In this document: positions 8,851 through 17,955 of the stretch, in pieces | Layout of the letters: every line of letters starts with the position of its first letter | Numbering within the stretch: position 1 is the first letter of the stretch | Source of the DNA: Algibacter miyuki | GTDB taxonomy: Bacteria; Bacteroidota; Bacteroidia; Flavobacteriales; Flavobacteriaceae | Direction of reading: 5' to 3' | Assembly (NCBI RefSeq): GCF_030409805.1 | Contig: NZ_JAUFQP010000004.1 | Location: 62,001 to 126,000, forward strand | Length of the DNA: 64,000 nt | Made by a program: the position numbers and the translations under genes | The notes under the pieces: generated by a model | The model's database searches: none | What the model was told of the DNA's origin: nothing | Seen by the model: the letters and a program-made list of their open reading frames with translations, nothing else

Positions 8851-9621
8851 TTTCTTAAAAAGGTAATTAGGGTTGTTATAAATTTTTATAAACTGCGGAT
8901 TTTTTAAAATTTCAGAAATGAATTTGGCGCTGCCAAAATTAGATCCTTTAGCTGAGTCATCAATTAAAACATAGCCGCCAATTAAAAGTTTTTGGGAAAC
9001 ATTATTAAAATCCATTTTTGTTTGATTATAAGAATGATTTCCATCAATATAGCAAAAAGCTATTTTTGAGTTTAATTTAAATGTTCTATTAAAAACATCT
9101 GTAAATTGGTTTTCTGTGTTCCAATTATTAAAAAAACTATCGGATGTTGTGTGACAAATATATGGTAAATACTTTGGGCTTAGAAAAGTTGTGGCATTTA
9201 TAAAAGAATTTTTAATATAATTCATATAATCAGTCCTTTCGATTTCTTTTTTACCATCTATGTGATTTTCTGTCATTCCAAGATGATCCTTAAACCCTTC
9301 GTATATCCATGCGTCACAGCCATAATGTAATATCTCTTTGTTGTGCTTTGCAAGAAGATGTAAAATTAAATTTGTCGATAATCCACCGTAAACACCTATT
9401 TCAAAAGTTATTCCATTTTCAGGCATATTTTTAATAGCATAATTTATTAAAAATATATTTCCTTCATTTAACATTCCTTCTCCAATTACAGAACACCGCA
9501 ATCTAGCAATAAATGAATCTTCAATTTTTTTTGTTTTAGGTTTAAAAAATATGCAGCTCATTACGTTATTTATTACTTTCCTATTGATGGTAAAAAAGAG
9601 ATTAAGCTTTTGTTTCAACAT
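8842..9621 (-). CDS. Class I methyltransferase, Methyltransf_24/TylF-like
   Basis: 259 residues. The SAM-binding motif is FEIGVYGGLST (about 73-83), and the later segment FCYIDGNHSYNQTKMDF with GGYVLIDD is characteristic of the Methyltransf_24/TylF/CmcI group, where the Asp residues often bind a metal. Members methylate sugar hydroxyls or other small-molecule oxygens. It is coupled to the radical SAM gene (TAATG overlap). It is the first intact gene of this minus-strand operon; a broken SGNH gene lies immediately upstream. Confidence 0.8.
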   Translation of the reverse strand: MLKQKLNLFFTINRKVINNVMSCIFFKPKTKKIEDSFIARLRCSVIGEGMLNEGNIFLINYAIKNMPENGITFEIGVYGGLSTNLILHLLAKHNKEILHYGCDAWIYEGFKDHLGMTENHIDGKKEIERTDYMNYIKNSFINATTFLSPKYLPYICHTTSDSFFNNWNTENQFTDVFNRTFKLNSKIAFCYIDGNHSYNQTKMDFNNVSQKLLIGGYVLIDDSAKGSNFGSAKFISEILKNPQFIKIYNNPNYLFKKIN

Positions 9622-9627
9622 TATTAA

Positions 9628-10106
9628 TTAGTTTTTAAATATAAGGTTTTTGTTTTCTAAAATGAAACTAGATAGTTGTTTGGCGAAGATATGATTTGCT
9701 TTTCCGTTTGGGTGTGGATCTAGTTCATTTAAAATATAGTGCTTTAGGTTTTTGTTTTGAAAGGCTTTGGATGCATCCAAAAATAGTAAATCATTTTTTT
9801 TGTGCTAATAATTTTATTTCCTTTGGTATTCTGCTTGTAGTTTTTATCTTTAAACCCTTCCTTATTGGTTTTAAAATCTACAAGTTTATATTTTGTATCT
9901 AAATTTGGAAGTAATTCATATTTTAAGTCCTTAGCTTTAGAATATTTTAATAGGTTAGAGTTGTCTAATATTCCGAAAGAATTTGTTCGTGAGTATGAAA
10001 AAGCCGAACTTCCAAAAAAGTAAACTCTAGAAATAAATTCTCCTAGAAAAAGACCTAAAAAAATGCCAATAATAATAGAAAAAAGTTTAAGTTTTAACTG
10101 TTTCAT
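9628..10106 (-). pseudogene. SGNH hydrolase remnant with internal deletion
   Basis: From 10106 a normal SGNH N-terminus reads MKQLKLKLFSIIIGIFLGLF, then a membrane anchor and a lead-in ending in NKEGFKDKNYKQ, after which a GDS block should follow. Instead the frame soon reaches an abnormal tail and stops near 9744. In another frame, 9628 to about 9778 encodes a typical SGNH C-terminus (ELDPHPNGKANHIFAKQL) ending in TAA at 9628-9630. The catalytic core of roughly 200 residues, including the nucleophile block, is missing. This indicates a deletion with frameshift, not two genes. A sequencing artefact is unlikely because too much is absent. Confidence 0.8.
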
Positions 10107-10214
10107 TTATAATTTTAAAGGCTAATACGCTTTAATGTAGCTATAAATATAAGTGAAGCATTATGCTAATTCTAATTTTTTTTTTAAGAATAAGTAATCT
10201 TAAGGTATAGGCTG

Positions 10215-10222
10215 TATCTTTG
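10215..10222 (+). promoter_or_regulatory. Bacteroidota-type -7 element
   Basis: TATCTTTG matches the TAnnTTTG consensus exactly and lies 33 bp before the TTG start of the SGNH gene at 10256. No TTG is seen at the ideal upstream distance, so the assignment rests on the -7 box and position. Confidence 0.45.
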
Positions 10223-10255
10223 TTTTGACATTGAATTTTTACAAAAGGACAGATT

Positions 10256-11374
10256 TTGCAGAAAAAAAACATTATTTCAACAATAAAAAATTTAATTTTA
10301 ATCTTCGGAATTACTTTTGTTTTACTTGAAATTGTACTTGCCATATATATTAGAGCAACCGAAATAAAAATAGAATTACCAACCTATTCCTTCGAAAACA
10401 CACAAGGATTTTGGTTTGATATCAATCCGTTTTATGGCACAAGCCACCTGCCAAACCATACTTATAGACAAAAAAAATACTGTTTTGATGTGTTATACCA
10501 ATCCAATTCTCACGGTTTTCGCGATCAAGAAAGAATTATAAATGCTGAAAATAAAAGAGTTGTAGCCCTAGGCGATTCGTTCACCGAAGGTGTTGGAGTT
10601 GCTATTAACGATAGGTTAACCAACTTACTCGAGGAAGATACCAACATACCACACCTAAATTATGGAATGGCGGGAAATTTTGGGTCAACACAACTTTACA
10701 TGCTTTACAAAAATGAGGCTAGTAAATATACACACGAAGCAGTATTGATTGGTATTTTGCCATCTAATGATTTTATAGACGACGATTACGAAATAAATTT
10801 AAAAGTAGGCGGCGACCGCTACCAGCCTTTTTTAAACGGAACATATCCTAATTACGATGTGGTTTATTACGCCGATAGTTTGCATAAATCTAAGGCCGTA
10901 CCTCGAAAGCAAAGATGGATAGCAAAAATTTTGAAAAACTTTACAAATACTTACAACATGTTAAGTTATTTAAAGGCCTTGCGAAAAATAAAGGTAATTC
11001 CAAAAGATAAATTATTAGATGTCTCTAAAGTGCCGAGTTATTTTAATTACACCGATAAGCAGTTTAACCGCATGCGTTACGCCATAGAGCAGATTAAAAT
11101 TTTGGCTGGTAATCGGCCTGTAATGGTGTACAGTATTCCTATTTTTAAAGAAATAGAAGCTTATCGAGAGCATGGTAAAAACCCGTTAGGCAAAGCTTTA
11201 AAAGCTATTTGCTACAATATAGGGGTAGAGTATTTAGATTTATTGCCAAAAACGGATAAACTGTCTATTGAGGCTTGCGAATCATTATTTTTAACCTGCG
11301 ATGGGCACTGGAGCGAAAAAGGAAACCGTTTTGCTAAAGAAGAAATTCAATCAAAATTTGAATACTATAGATAG
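10256..11374 (+). CDS. Membrane-anchored SGNH/GDSL-type hydrolase
   Basis: 372 residues from a TTG start; no ATG is available before the membrane helix (IKNLILIFGITFVLLEIVLA), and a stop lies a few codons upstream. Residues 86-90 give HGFRD, the usual lead-in. Block I is ALGDSFTEG with Ser108. The C-terminal segment has D349-G-H351-W followed by SEKGN. It is the first gene of a two-gene plus-strand unit with a GT39-like glycosyltransferase 3 bp downstream. Presumably it modifies a glycan or glycolipid on the outer side of the cytoplasmic membrane; substrate unknown. Confidence 0.8.
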   Translation: MQKKNIISTIKNLILIFGITFVLLEIVLAIYIRATEIKIELPTYSFENTQGFWFDINPFYGTSHLPNHTYRQKKYCFDVLYQSNSHGFRDQERIINAENKRVVALGDSFTEGVGVAINDRLTNLLEEDTNIPHLNYGMAGNFGSTQLYMLYKNEASKYTHEAVLIGILPSNDFIDDDYEINLKVGGDRYQPFLNGTYPNYDVVYYADSLHKSKAVPRKQRWIAKILKNFTNTYNMLSYLKALRKIKVIPKDKLLDVSKVPSYFNYTDKQFNRMRYAIEQIKILAGNRPVMVYSIPIFKEIEAYREHGKNPLGKALKAICYNIGVEYLDLLPKTDKLSIEACESLFLTCDGHWSEKGNRFAKEEIQSKFEYYR

Positions 11375-11377
11375 TTT

Positions 11378-13018
11378 ATGGTTAAACTGATAAATAAATA
11401 CAAAGATCAATTGGGCTTTTTGGTGCTTTGGTTGCTATTAATTTTTATTATAAATCCTATTGGTGATTTTCCTTTAAACGATGATTGGTGCTACGGGAAA
11501 TCTGTAAGAACACTTTATCAGGACGGCTATTTAAAACTCTACAATTGGGGGGAAATGACCTTGGTAGGGCATGTGTATTGGGGTTATTTTTTTACTAAAA
11601 TTTTTGGTTTTTCTTTTACTGTTTTACGTTGGTCTACTTTAGTTTTAGGGTACGCCACTATTTTAGGTATTTACAATTTGCTAAAAGCCGCCAAACTTGT
11701 AAGATGGATGGTTTTATTTGGGACGGCGTTGTGTGTAATGAATCCTATTTTTTTATCGCTCTCGTTTTCTTTTATGACCGATGTGCCGTTTTTATGTGTT
11801 TCCATTTGGTCTTTATACTTGTTTTTAAAAGCGCTTCAAACCAACCGGTGGCAACCCATATATTGGGCTGTTTTCTTTTGTTTTTGGGCATTTCTTATTC
11901 GTCAATTAGCATGGGTATTTCCTGTAGTTTGGTTGCTTACAGTACTTTTTACTAAAAAAAGAACTGTTAAAAATATAACACAAGCGCTGTTGCCTCTTTT
12001 GATGATGGTGGTTTTCTCTTTAGTGTTTTCTTATATTATGGATTCTCAAGGGCTATTGCCTAAACGTTACAATTCTAAATTTACTGTACTCTTGGGAAGT
12101 ATTACAAATTTGGATTTAGGCGTTTTCTTTAGATTTATTAGTTATTTTTTAAGATCGGTGGCTTATATTGGGTTTTTATTTGCGCCAATTCATATTTTTT
12201 ATTTAAACCGTTATAAGTTTAAAGCGTATCATGTTTGGACTATAGTTTATACCGTTGTGGTTACGGCTGCTATTATTTTGGCCGGAAAAACAATACCGAG
12301 TTTAGATAATGTTTGGATCGATTTTGGAGTGGGACCAATCACACTAGCCGATCATTCAGGTAATTTTACCACAACACCATCTCCAAGAGCACCAGTATGG
12401 TTTTGGCAAATGGTAACGGCTGTAGGAGTGTTCTCAAGTGTAGCATTAATTTTTAATCTCAGGCAGTTTATAATAGCGCTGTTTAATAAAAAAATAATTT
12501 CACACGAAGTTGTTTTGTCTGTTATGTTTTTTGTGGTGTACTTAACGCCCTTTTTAATTGTTGGTGTTTATGATAGATATTTATTGCCTCTATTTCCAAT
12601 GGCTATAGTGCTTCTTGGTGCAAATAGTAAAAAAAATCCAAAGGAAATGTTTCAATATTGCGCTTTCGGTTTTTTAGGGGTACTAACTTGGTTTTCTGTT
12701 TCAGCAACACATGATTATTTATCATGGAATCGGGTGCGTTGGGAAGCTTTAAATGAATTAACAGATTCTGGAGTTTCTAAAGAACATATTCAAGGCGGTG
12801 CAGAGTTTGTAACATGGTATCATTTTTCCGAAGAAAGAGAAAGATGGTGGGAAATTGTTACGCCCGTTTATACGTTGGTTTTTCAACATGAAAAAAAAGA
12901 TCAAGTTATTAAGACTTATCATTATAGGCGTTGGTTGCCTGGAAATGGGGATATGTACATGATTTTTAATTCAGTTCTAGCTGAAGAAATAAAAATAAAA
13001 AGCCATGTTAGAGAATAG
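11378..13018 (+). CDS. GT39-like integral membrane glycosyltransferase
   Basis: 546 residues with about ten to eleven membrane helices. The first extracytoplasmic loop contains FPLNDDWCYG; the acidic Asp-Asp there corresponds to the catalytic Asp region of GT-C (PMT/ArnT-like) enzymes. These use polyprenyl-phosphate sugars on the periplasmic side. The C-terminal 90 residues form a soluble region. It follows the SGNH gene by 3 bp. A possible donor source in this locus is the GT2 enzyme at 20471. The acceptor (glycan, lipid or protein) cannot be read from sequence. Confidence 0.8.
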   Translation: MVKLINKYKDQLGFLVLWLLLIFIINPIGDFPLNDDWCYGKSVRTLYQDGYLKLYNWGEMTLVGHVYWGYFFTKIFGFSFTVLRWSTLVLGYATILGIYNLLKAAKLVRWMVLFGTALCVMNPIFLSLSFSFMTDVPFLCVSIWSLYLFLKALQTNRWQPIYWAVFFCFWAFLIRQLAWVFPVVWLLTVLFTKKRTVKNITQALLPLLMMVVFSLVFSYIMDSQGLLPKRYNSKFTVLLGSITNLDLGVFFRFISYFLRSVAYIGFLFAPIHIFYLNRYKFKAYHVWTIVYTVVVTAAIILAGKTIPSLDNVWIDFGVGPITLADHSGNFTTTPSPRAPVWFWQMVTAVGVFSSVALIFNLRQFIIALFNKKIISHEVVLSVMFFVVYLTPFLIVGVYDRYLLPLFPMAIVLLGANSKKNPKEMFQYCAFGFLGVLTWFSVSATHDYLSWNRVRWEALNELTDSGVSKEHIQGGAEFVTWYHFSEERERWWEIVTPVYTLVFQHEKKDQVIKTYHYRRWLPGNGDMYMIFNSVLAEEIKIKSHVRE

Positions 13019-13109
13019 TAATTTCTTAATTTATATAATTAAGGGCTACTCTGTATATTTTGTAATTTTTTTATTACATTTAAAGCTTTAATTTTAAGCA
13101 AGGGAGGTT

Positions 13110-13946
13110 TTGAGGGTTCTTAATTATCTAAAATGGAATGCAGCTTTAAGCGTCGATAAAAAACGGTATCAAAACGCTACTCCTTACCCTCATATTGTAT
13201 TCGATGATTTTTTAGAAAAGCAAGCCGCAGATTATGCATTAGATGTGTTTCCGAAAATTAAGGATGCAGGATGGATTCATTATTTACATGTTAATGAAAA
13301 AAAACATGGTTTAAATAAACTGGATTTAATTCCGGAGTTTATTCGAGATGACATTATTAAAGAATTCAACTCTTTAACGTTTGTTGAATATCTAGAAAAT
13401 TTAACTGGAATTAAAAACTTGTTACCTGATACAACTATTGAAGGAGGCGGGATTCATCAAAGTGAAAATAAAGGGTTTCTAAATATCCATGCCGATTTCA
13501 CGGTACATCCTCATAAAAAAACATGGAGAAGGCGGGTAAATGTTTTAATTTATCTTAATAAAAATTGGTCTTCATCTTACGGAGGGGCATTAGAGCTTTG
13601 GGAAAAAGATATGTCGAGTTGCACGGTTTCTATTGCGCCAATTTTCAATCGTATTGTAATTTTTAATACCGATGAAGATTCTTATCACGGGTTTCCAGAT
13701 CCAATAAATTGTCCAGAGGATGTGACACGAAAATCGATTGCATTATATTATTTTACTGAAGAAAAAATAGGATCATTTAGGAAAAAGTCTACTAATTATC
13801 GTGCTCGTCCAAACGATGGTTTTAAGGCTGTTTTAATATGGTTAGATAAAAAAATGATTATTGTTTATACTTGGTTAAAAGGAACTTTAGGGATTAATGA
13901 TGATTTTGTGAGTCAAGTTTTAAATTTTTTTACTCGAAAAAAATAA
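13110..13946 (+). CDS. 2-oxoglutarate/Fe(II)-dependent oxygenase
   Basis: 278 residues from a TTG start. The iron triad is visible as H127-A-D129 (LNIHADF) and H193 (DSYHGFPDP), and the 2OG-binding Arg is R207 (VTRKSIALYYF), in the order of the 2OG-FeII_Oxy_3 / prolyl-4-hydroxylase-like family. It would hydroxylate or otherwise oxidise a C-H bond, with release of succinate and CO2. It lies alone on the plus strand after the GT39 gene (91 bp) and converges with the flippase gene, 2 bp between stops. The position suggests a sugar or lipid-tail substrate; this is inference. Confidence 0.83.
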   Translation: MRVLNYLKWNAALSVDKKRYQNATPYPHIVFDDFLEKQAADYALDVFPKIKDAGWIHYLHVNEKKHGLNKLDLIPEFIRDDIIKEFNSLTFVEYLENLTGIKNLLPDTTIEGGGIHQSENKGFLNIHADFTVHPHKKTWRRRVNVLIYLNKNWSSSYGGALELWEKDMSSCTVSIAPIFNRIVIFNTDEDSYHGFPDPINCPEDVTRKSIALYYFTEEKIGSFRKKSTNYRARPNDGFKAVLIWLDKKMIIVYTWLKGTLGINDDFVSQVLNFFTRKK

Positions 13947-13948
13947 AT

Positions 13949-15100
13949 TTAACTTAAACTTTGAGTGCATTTCCAGTGCCATTTATAAGCAATGAGAACT
14001 ACCCATTGGCTAATGCAAACACTACCTAGTACACCTAAGATTCCGTGAGACTTGATGACGAGTAAAATCAAACTTATGTTTACCAGAAAACCGAACAAAC
14101 TTATATAAATAATAGCTTGTTCTTTATGAGTTTTTAGAAGTTCCATAATGTTTAATGTGTAAAAATAGCAGGGAAGGGCAATTAAGGCTCCAAGAATATA
14201 ATATATATACGAAAAACCTAATTGCATAAAATATTCCATCATAATCCAAATAAAAAAAGCACCTAAAACGGTTAAAGGAATCGCTATAACATACAATCTG
14301 TATTTTATTTTTTGAACAACTAATGGTGATACACGATACATGTGCTTTGTAAACGGAATAGTAATATATGCAGCCAAAGCTTGTAGCATTAAAAAAGATG
14401 TGATTAGTAATTGATATTCTGCTAATTGTGCTTTTTCTAAATAAAAATCAACTACATAAATGTCTGCTTTTGAAATAAGCCAACCGCTTAGCCCTAAAAT
14501 AAAAAAAGGTAGACCTGATTTAAATTCTTGTATAGATATTTTTGCAGTAAATGGTTCTTTCCAAAAGTTTAATTGTACGCTCAATATGATGAGTTTAGCC
14601 AAAGTGGCAATTGTATAGATTTTTAAAAAGTTATCTAAAACAAAAAAATCAACATAGAAAATGCTGCCGAAAATGATACCGAATGCCGTGATTTCCGCAA
14701 TTAATTGAGCTCTAAAACGTTGGTGGTATACCACTAAAGTACTCAATGATGCATAACTAAATGTTAGTATAACAAGCAGAATGGCCCAAAATGCGATTGA
14801 TGTTGGAAAAAACAAATATAAGGATAACGTTAGTGGTAAGAGTAAGCTTCTAGATAGGAAATTGCTAAAAAAAGCATGGTACATTTGTCCTGGTTCTTGG
14901 CTGTATTTTCTAAGTAAATAATCTCGGTTTCCCCACCCTAATAAAAAGGTTATTAAGAAGACCCAAATCATGACATTAATTAAAAGTGCCCAATCTGTTT
15001 TTCCAAATGTTTTTATGCCAAAAACAACAATCAAGAAGTTAAATGCAGGACTTGCAAACCCTTGAATGGTATTCATTCCTATGGTTATTAATTTACGCAT
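13949..15100 (-). CDS. Wzx-like polysaccharide flippase (MOP superfamily)
   Basis: 383 residues with about 11-12 hydrophobic segments. It opens with MRKLITIGMNTIQGFASPAFNF in the style of polysaccharide export proteins, contains basic cytoplasmic loops (WGNRDYLLRKYS) and is otherwise poorly conserved, as usual for Wzx. It would move undecaprenyl-diphosphate-linked oligosaccharides to the periplasmic face. It is somewhat shorter than typical (400-480). It overlaps the upstream GT4 gene by 8 bp, so it belongs to the minus-strand glycan operon ending here. Confidence 0.75.
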   Translation of the reverse strand: MRKLITIGMNTIQGFASPAFNFLIVVFGIKTFGKTDWALLINVMIWVFLITFLLGWGNRDYLLRKYSQEPGQMYHAFFSNFLSRSLLLPLTLSLYLFFPTSIAFWAILLVILTFSYASLSTLVVYHQRFRAQLIAEITAFGIIFGSIFYVDFFVLDNFLKIYTIATLAKLIILSVQLNFWKEPFTAKISIQEFKSGLPFFILGLSGWLISKADIYVVDFYLEKAQLAEYQLLITSFLMLQALAAYITIPFTKHMYRVSPLVVQKIKYRLYVIAIPLTVLGAFFIWIMMEYFMQLGFSYIYYILGALIALPCYFYTLNIMELLKTHKEQAIIYISLFGFLVNISLILLVIKSHGILGVLGSVCISQWVVLIAYKWHWKCTQSLS

Positions 15101-16142
15101 TGTACAAGTTTAGATAGGCGTTTATAGTTTGCTTTTCCGAGCTTATTAGGATGCGGTTTTTAGTGTGTGTTTTTTCTGAAAGTATGGTTTGGCACGCTGC
15201 AACTAAAGCTGTTTCACTGTTACAAACTTTCCAATGTGTAGAGGTTTTTGCTAAGCCAACATCATAAGAAACAATTTGCATTCCTGAATAAAGCGCCTCT
15301 AAAAACACAAAGCCAAACGACTCGTATAAACTGGTGTGAAGTAGTAATTTAGATTGTGCCATATTTTTTAAAACTTCATGTCGGGAAATTTTTCCTTTAA
15401 GTGTTACTGTTTGGGATAATTTTGATTTTTTTATTAATTGCTCCAATTCGTTTCGCCATGCGCCGTCTCCAATAATAACAACATTGAGGTTGGTGTGGAC
15501 TTTTATTAATTGAGAAATAACATTTATAAAATGAGCGTAATTTTTAATACTATTTACCGATCCAACACCAAGAATATCAATATTGTTTTTTGAAAGTTCA
15601 GGGAATTCCTTGGTGTTTAAATGCCAAGGGATTATGGTTGATTTTAGTTTATGGTTTTTTAGTAATTCAGATTGATGGTTGATAGAAAGGGTAACTATTT
15701 TTGCTGTAGAATTGGTTAGTTTTTTTGTGTATAAATTACCAGATTTTGCATCTTGACCCATTAATGTTACTACATGCTTAATGTGGTGTTTTATAGAAAA
15801 GCGTTCGCCAATCATAGCACATTCTCCAATCCAAAAACTATGAATGGTATCAATAGGTTGCTCTCGATGTATTTTTTTTAATATATTTAATGCCTTTTTC
15901 CATGTGCATAATTTCTTTAAGAGTTTATTCTTTCCGTTCAAAGGGATAATTTCAATACCATTCCAATCATAAGTTTTATTTGTAAAAGGAAATTGAAAAC
16001 TTAATAGTGTTAATTTGCTATTAGGCAGGGCATTTTTCATGCTTTTAAGAAAAACTTGCAAGGCAGGAATAGTAGTCGAGTCATTCTCCGATTCGGGAAA
16101 GCCTGGTGTTAAAAAAACAATATGTTGAGATGTTTTATTCAA
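15093..16142 (-). CDS. Glycosyltransferase family 4 protein
   Basis: 349 residues, TTG start. The N-terminal GT-B half opens with HIVFLTPGFPE. The C-terminal half has the donor-binding features GVGSVNSIKNY, VVIIGDGAWRNELEQL and SLYESFGFVFLEALYSG, the ESFG...E element that binds the nucleotide sugar in GT4 enzymes. It is a cytoplasmic retaining transferase that would extend a lipid-linked oligosaccharide. Its stop overlaps the flippase start, consistent with assembly followed by flipping. Confidence 0.85.
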   Translation of the reverse strand: MNKTSQHIVFLTPGFPESENDSTTIPALQVFLKSMKNALPNSKLTLLSFQFPFTNKTYDWNGIEIIPLNGKNKLLKKLCTWKKALNILKKIHREQPIDTIHSFWIGECAMIGERFSIKHHIKHVVTLMGQDAKSGNLYTKKLTNSTAKIVTLSINHQSELLKNHKLKSTIIPWHLNTKEFPELSKNNIDILGVGSVNSIKNYAHFINVISQLIKVHTNLNVVIIGDGAWRNELEQLIKKSKLSQTVTLKGKISRHEVLKNMAQSKLLLHTSLYESFGFVFLEALYSGMQIVSYDVGLAKTSTHWKVCNSETALVAACQTILSEKTHTKNRILISSEKQTINAYLNLYNA

Positions 16143-16186
16143 TAGATTATGATGTACAACTTCAATAAAGTTTAAAAATAGTTGTT

Positions 16187-17023
16187 TTAATTATGCCATG
16201 CTGTATTGGTAAAAACTAAATCGGTTTCTTTTATTAGTTCAGGGTGGCGCTCAAGATTTTCAAAAGATATTAAAGTGCCATCTGTTTTATAAACATATTT
16301 ATACATTTTTACGCCATGGTATAAATTTGATATTTGTTTTCTAATTTTATATTTAAATAATGAAAACCCAATTTTGCTTTCTAATTTTATAAGCAGTTTG
16401 TTTAAAAAGCTTGACGGGATATGTGTGCTATATAAATGTTCGCATAAAAAATGATAGTGAAAAGACACATATAGTGTTGGGTAGTTTAGGTGTTCTAAAG
16501 TAGATTTAAGGGTTGGCAAAATTTTGAATTCAGCACCTTCTACGTCCATTTTAATGAAATCTAGGTCTTTAATTTTGGATCGTGTAATAAAATCGAATAA
16601 AGAAATGGTTTCTATTTCTAAAGAATTTTCAGTATCCCGTTTACGCGCTAAAATGCTACTCGACGATTGCCCGTAAGCTTTTCTAGCAGATAACCGAAGT
16701 GTTTCTTTTTTGTCAGAAATTGCTGTTTGGTATATTTTTATTTTTTCTGATATTTCGGGATTTAAAGTAATGTTTTTTTCTAATTCACTATAACAAACCG
16801 GATCAGGGTCTAGGGCATGTACTGTATTCGCAGTTTTTGCAGCATAAAGGGTTAGAACACCGCTCCATGAACCAATATCTAATACTATGCTGTTTTTTTT
16901 TATGAAGTAATCAAAAATTGAAAAAGAATAGGGTTCCCAATCTTCCGAATTAATTTGCTCCCAATACCTTTTGTTTTGTCCAGGGTCAATTTGAAACGTA
17001 TGATTTTTAAGTTGAATTTCCAT
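16187..17023 (-). CDS. FkbM-family methyltransferase
   Basis: 278 residues. The SAM-binding motif is VLDIGSWSGVLTLYAA (about 47-62), followed by HALDPDP, and the FkbM-specific DFIKMDVEGAEFKIL segment lies near 160-175. The family O-methylates sugars and polyketides; in glycan loci it usually caps or decorates a sugar. It sits 2 bp downstream of the GNAT gene and about 44 bp upstream of the GT4 gene in the minus-strand run. Confidence 0.88.
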   Translation of the reverse strand: MEIQLKNHTFQIDPGQNKRYWEQINSEDWEPYSFSIFDYFIKKNSIVLDIGSWSGVLTLYAAKTANTVHALDPDPVCYSELEKNITLNPEISEKIKIYQTAISDKKETLRLSARKAYGQSSSSILARKRDTENSLEIETISLFDFITRSKIKDLDFIKMDVEGAEFKILPTLKSTLEHLNYPTLYVSFHYHFLCEHLYSTHIPSSFLNKLLIKLESKIGFSLFKYKIRKQISNLYHGVKMYKYVYKTDGTLISFENLERHPELIKETDLVFTNTAWHN

Positions 17024-17025
17024 AT

Positions 17026-17952
17026 CTAAAATGTGTCTAAATCGGAGTAAGTAAAGGTGAAGTTGTTTAAATTGATGTTAGGGGCAAAATCTAAATAGCC
17101 AACCAACCATGATTTTTTTGGGTTAACTATAGTTTTTAATTGTGAAGCGATTACCGATTTGGGGTCTACTTGAAACAAAAGCTCTGTAATTCCTAGTAAA
17201 AAAGCTTTTCGTTTTAGTTTTTTAATGGCTTTTTGTAAAGCAATTTCAGAGGGGGCATACGATAATCCTACATGAATAATGGCTTCAATTTTAATCCAGA
17301 ATACACAGCCTTCTATTTCAATACAATAATGCTTTTTAAAACTGTTTTTGTATGATATAAATTCAGGGGTAAATAATTGGGTATGCTTGCTTTTTTTTTC
17401 TTGCATTAATTTTTCGATAGCATTTTGGGACACTTTTTGATTAAAAAAGAGGGCGTAAAAATTATTCCAACCAATTTTGTTTAGCACCTTTCCAAAGGGG
17501 AGTGTTTTAACTGTTATATGAAAACGTTGCAACGGTACATGCTCTTTCCATTCTAGTTTTTTTGTGCTGAAATAGGTGTTTTCACTATGAAAGGCATACA
17601 CGAATTTTATGTTGTTTTTAACCATAATGTTATAGGCAAACTTTGCTAATTGAAAATGTAAACCTTTTCGTTGATGGTCGGGCATGGTATAAGAGTCGCA
17701 GGCGTGTGCAACATATATTTCATGCCCATTTTTAATAAATTTTTGAGGTATGGCGCCATAAAATGCAACAGGAATATTATTATAGTAAGCAATGCTGCAA
17801 ATAAATTCAACACCAAGGTAAGATGTGTTGTATTTATTTTCTAAGTACTCTAATGAAACGCGCTTATTAAAAACTTCCCAGAAGAGTTTTTTTACAGCAG
17901 GAAAATCACTTTTCTCTAATCTTTTAAGCCGATAAGTATTTCGATATAGCAT
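17026..17952 (-). CDS. GNAT-fold acyltransferase
   Basis: 308 residues. The N-terminal 150 residues are GNAT-like: YRLKRLEKSDFPAVKKLFWE, then YAHA-like strand 4 in VAHACDSYTMPDHQRKGLH, where the (Q/R)xxGx acetyl-CoA pyrophosphate loop appears as Q-R-K-G-L, then NIKFVYAFHSENTYF. The C-terminal half is not recognised but may be a second, degenerate GNAT lobe. It could N-acylate an amino sugar or amino acid in the glycan. It lies between the deacetylase (3 bp) and the FkbM gene (2 bp); deacetylation followed by re-acylation is an attractive but unproven idea. Confidence 0.72.
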   Translation of the reverse strand: MLYRNTYRLKRLEKSDFPAVKKLFWEVFNKRVSLEYLENKYNTSYLGVEFICSIAYYNNIPVAFYGAIPQKFIKNGHEIYVAHACDSYTMPDHQRKGLHFQLAKFAYNIMVKNNIKFVYAFHSENTYFSTKKLEWKEHVPLQRFHITVKTLPFGKVLNKIGWNNFYALFFNQKVSQNAIEKLMQEKKSKHTQLFTPEFISYKNSFKKHYCIEIEGCVFWIKIEAIIHVGLSYAPSEIALQKAIKKLKRKAFLLGITELLFQVDPKSVIASQLKTIVNPKKSWLVGYLDFAPNINLNNFTFTYSDLDTF

Positions 17953-17955
17953 AGT

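Noticed and set aside
9696-9902. Plus-strand frame of 68 codons
   Set aside because: It lies antisense to the SGNH pseudogene and is a by-product of it.
10141-10344. Minus-strand frame of 67 codons overlapping the start of the SGNH gene
   Set aside because: Overlaps a better-supported gene and a plus-strand promoter; composition is only AT-rich DNA.
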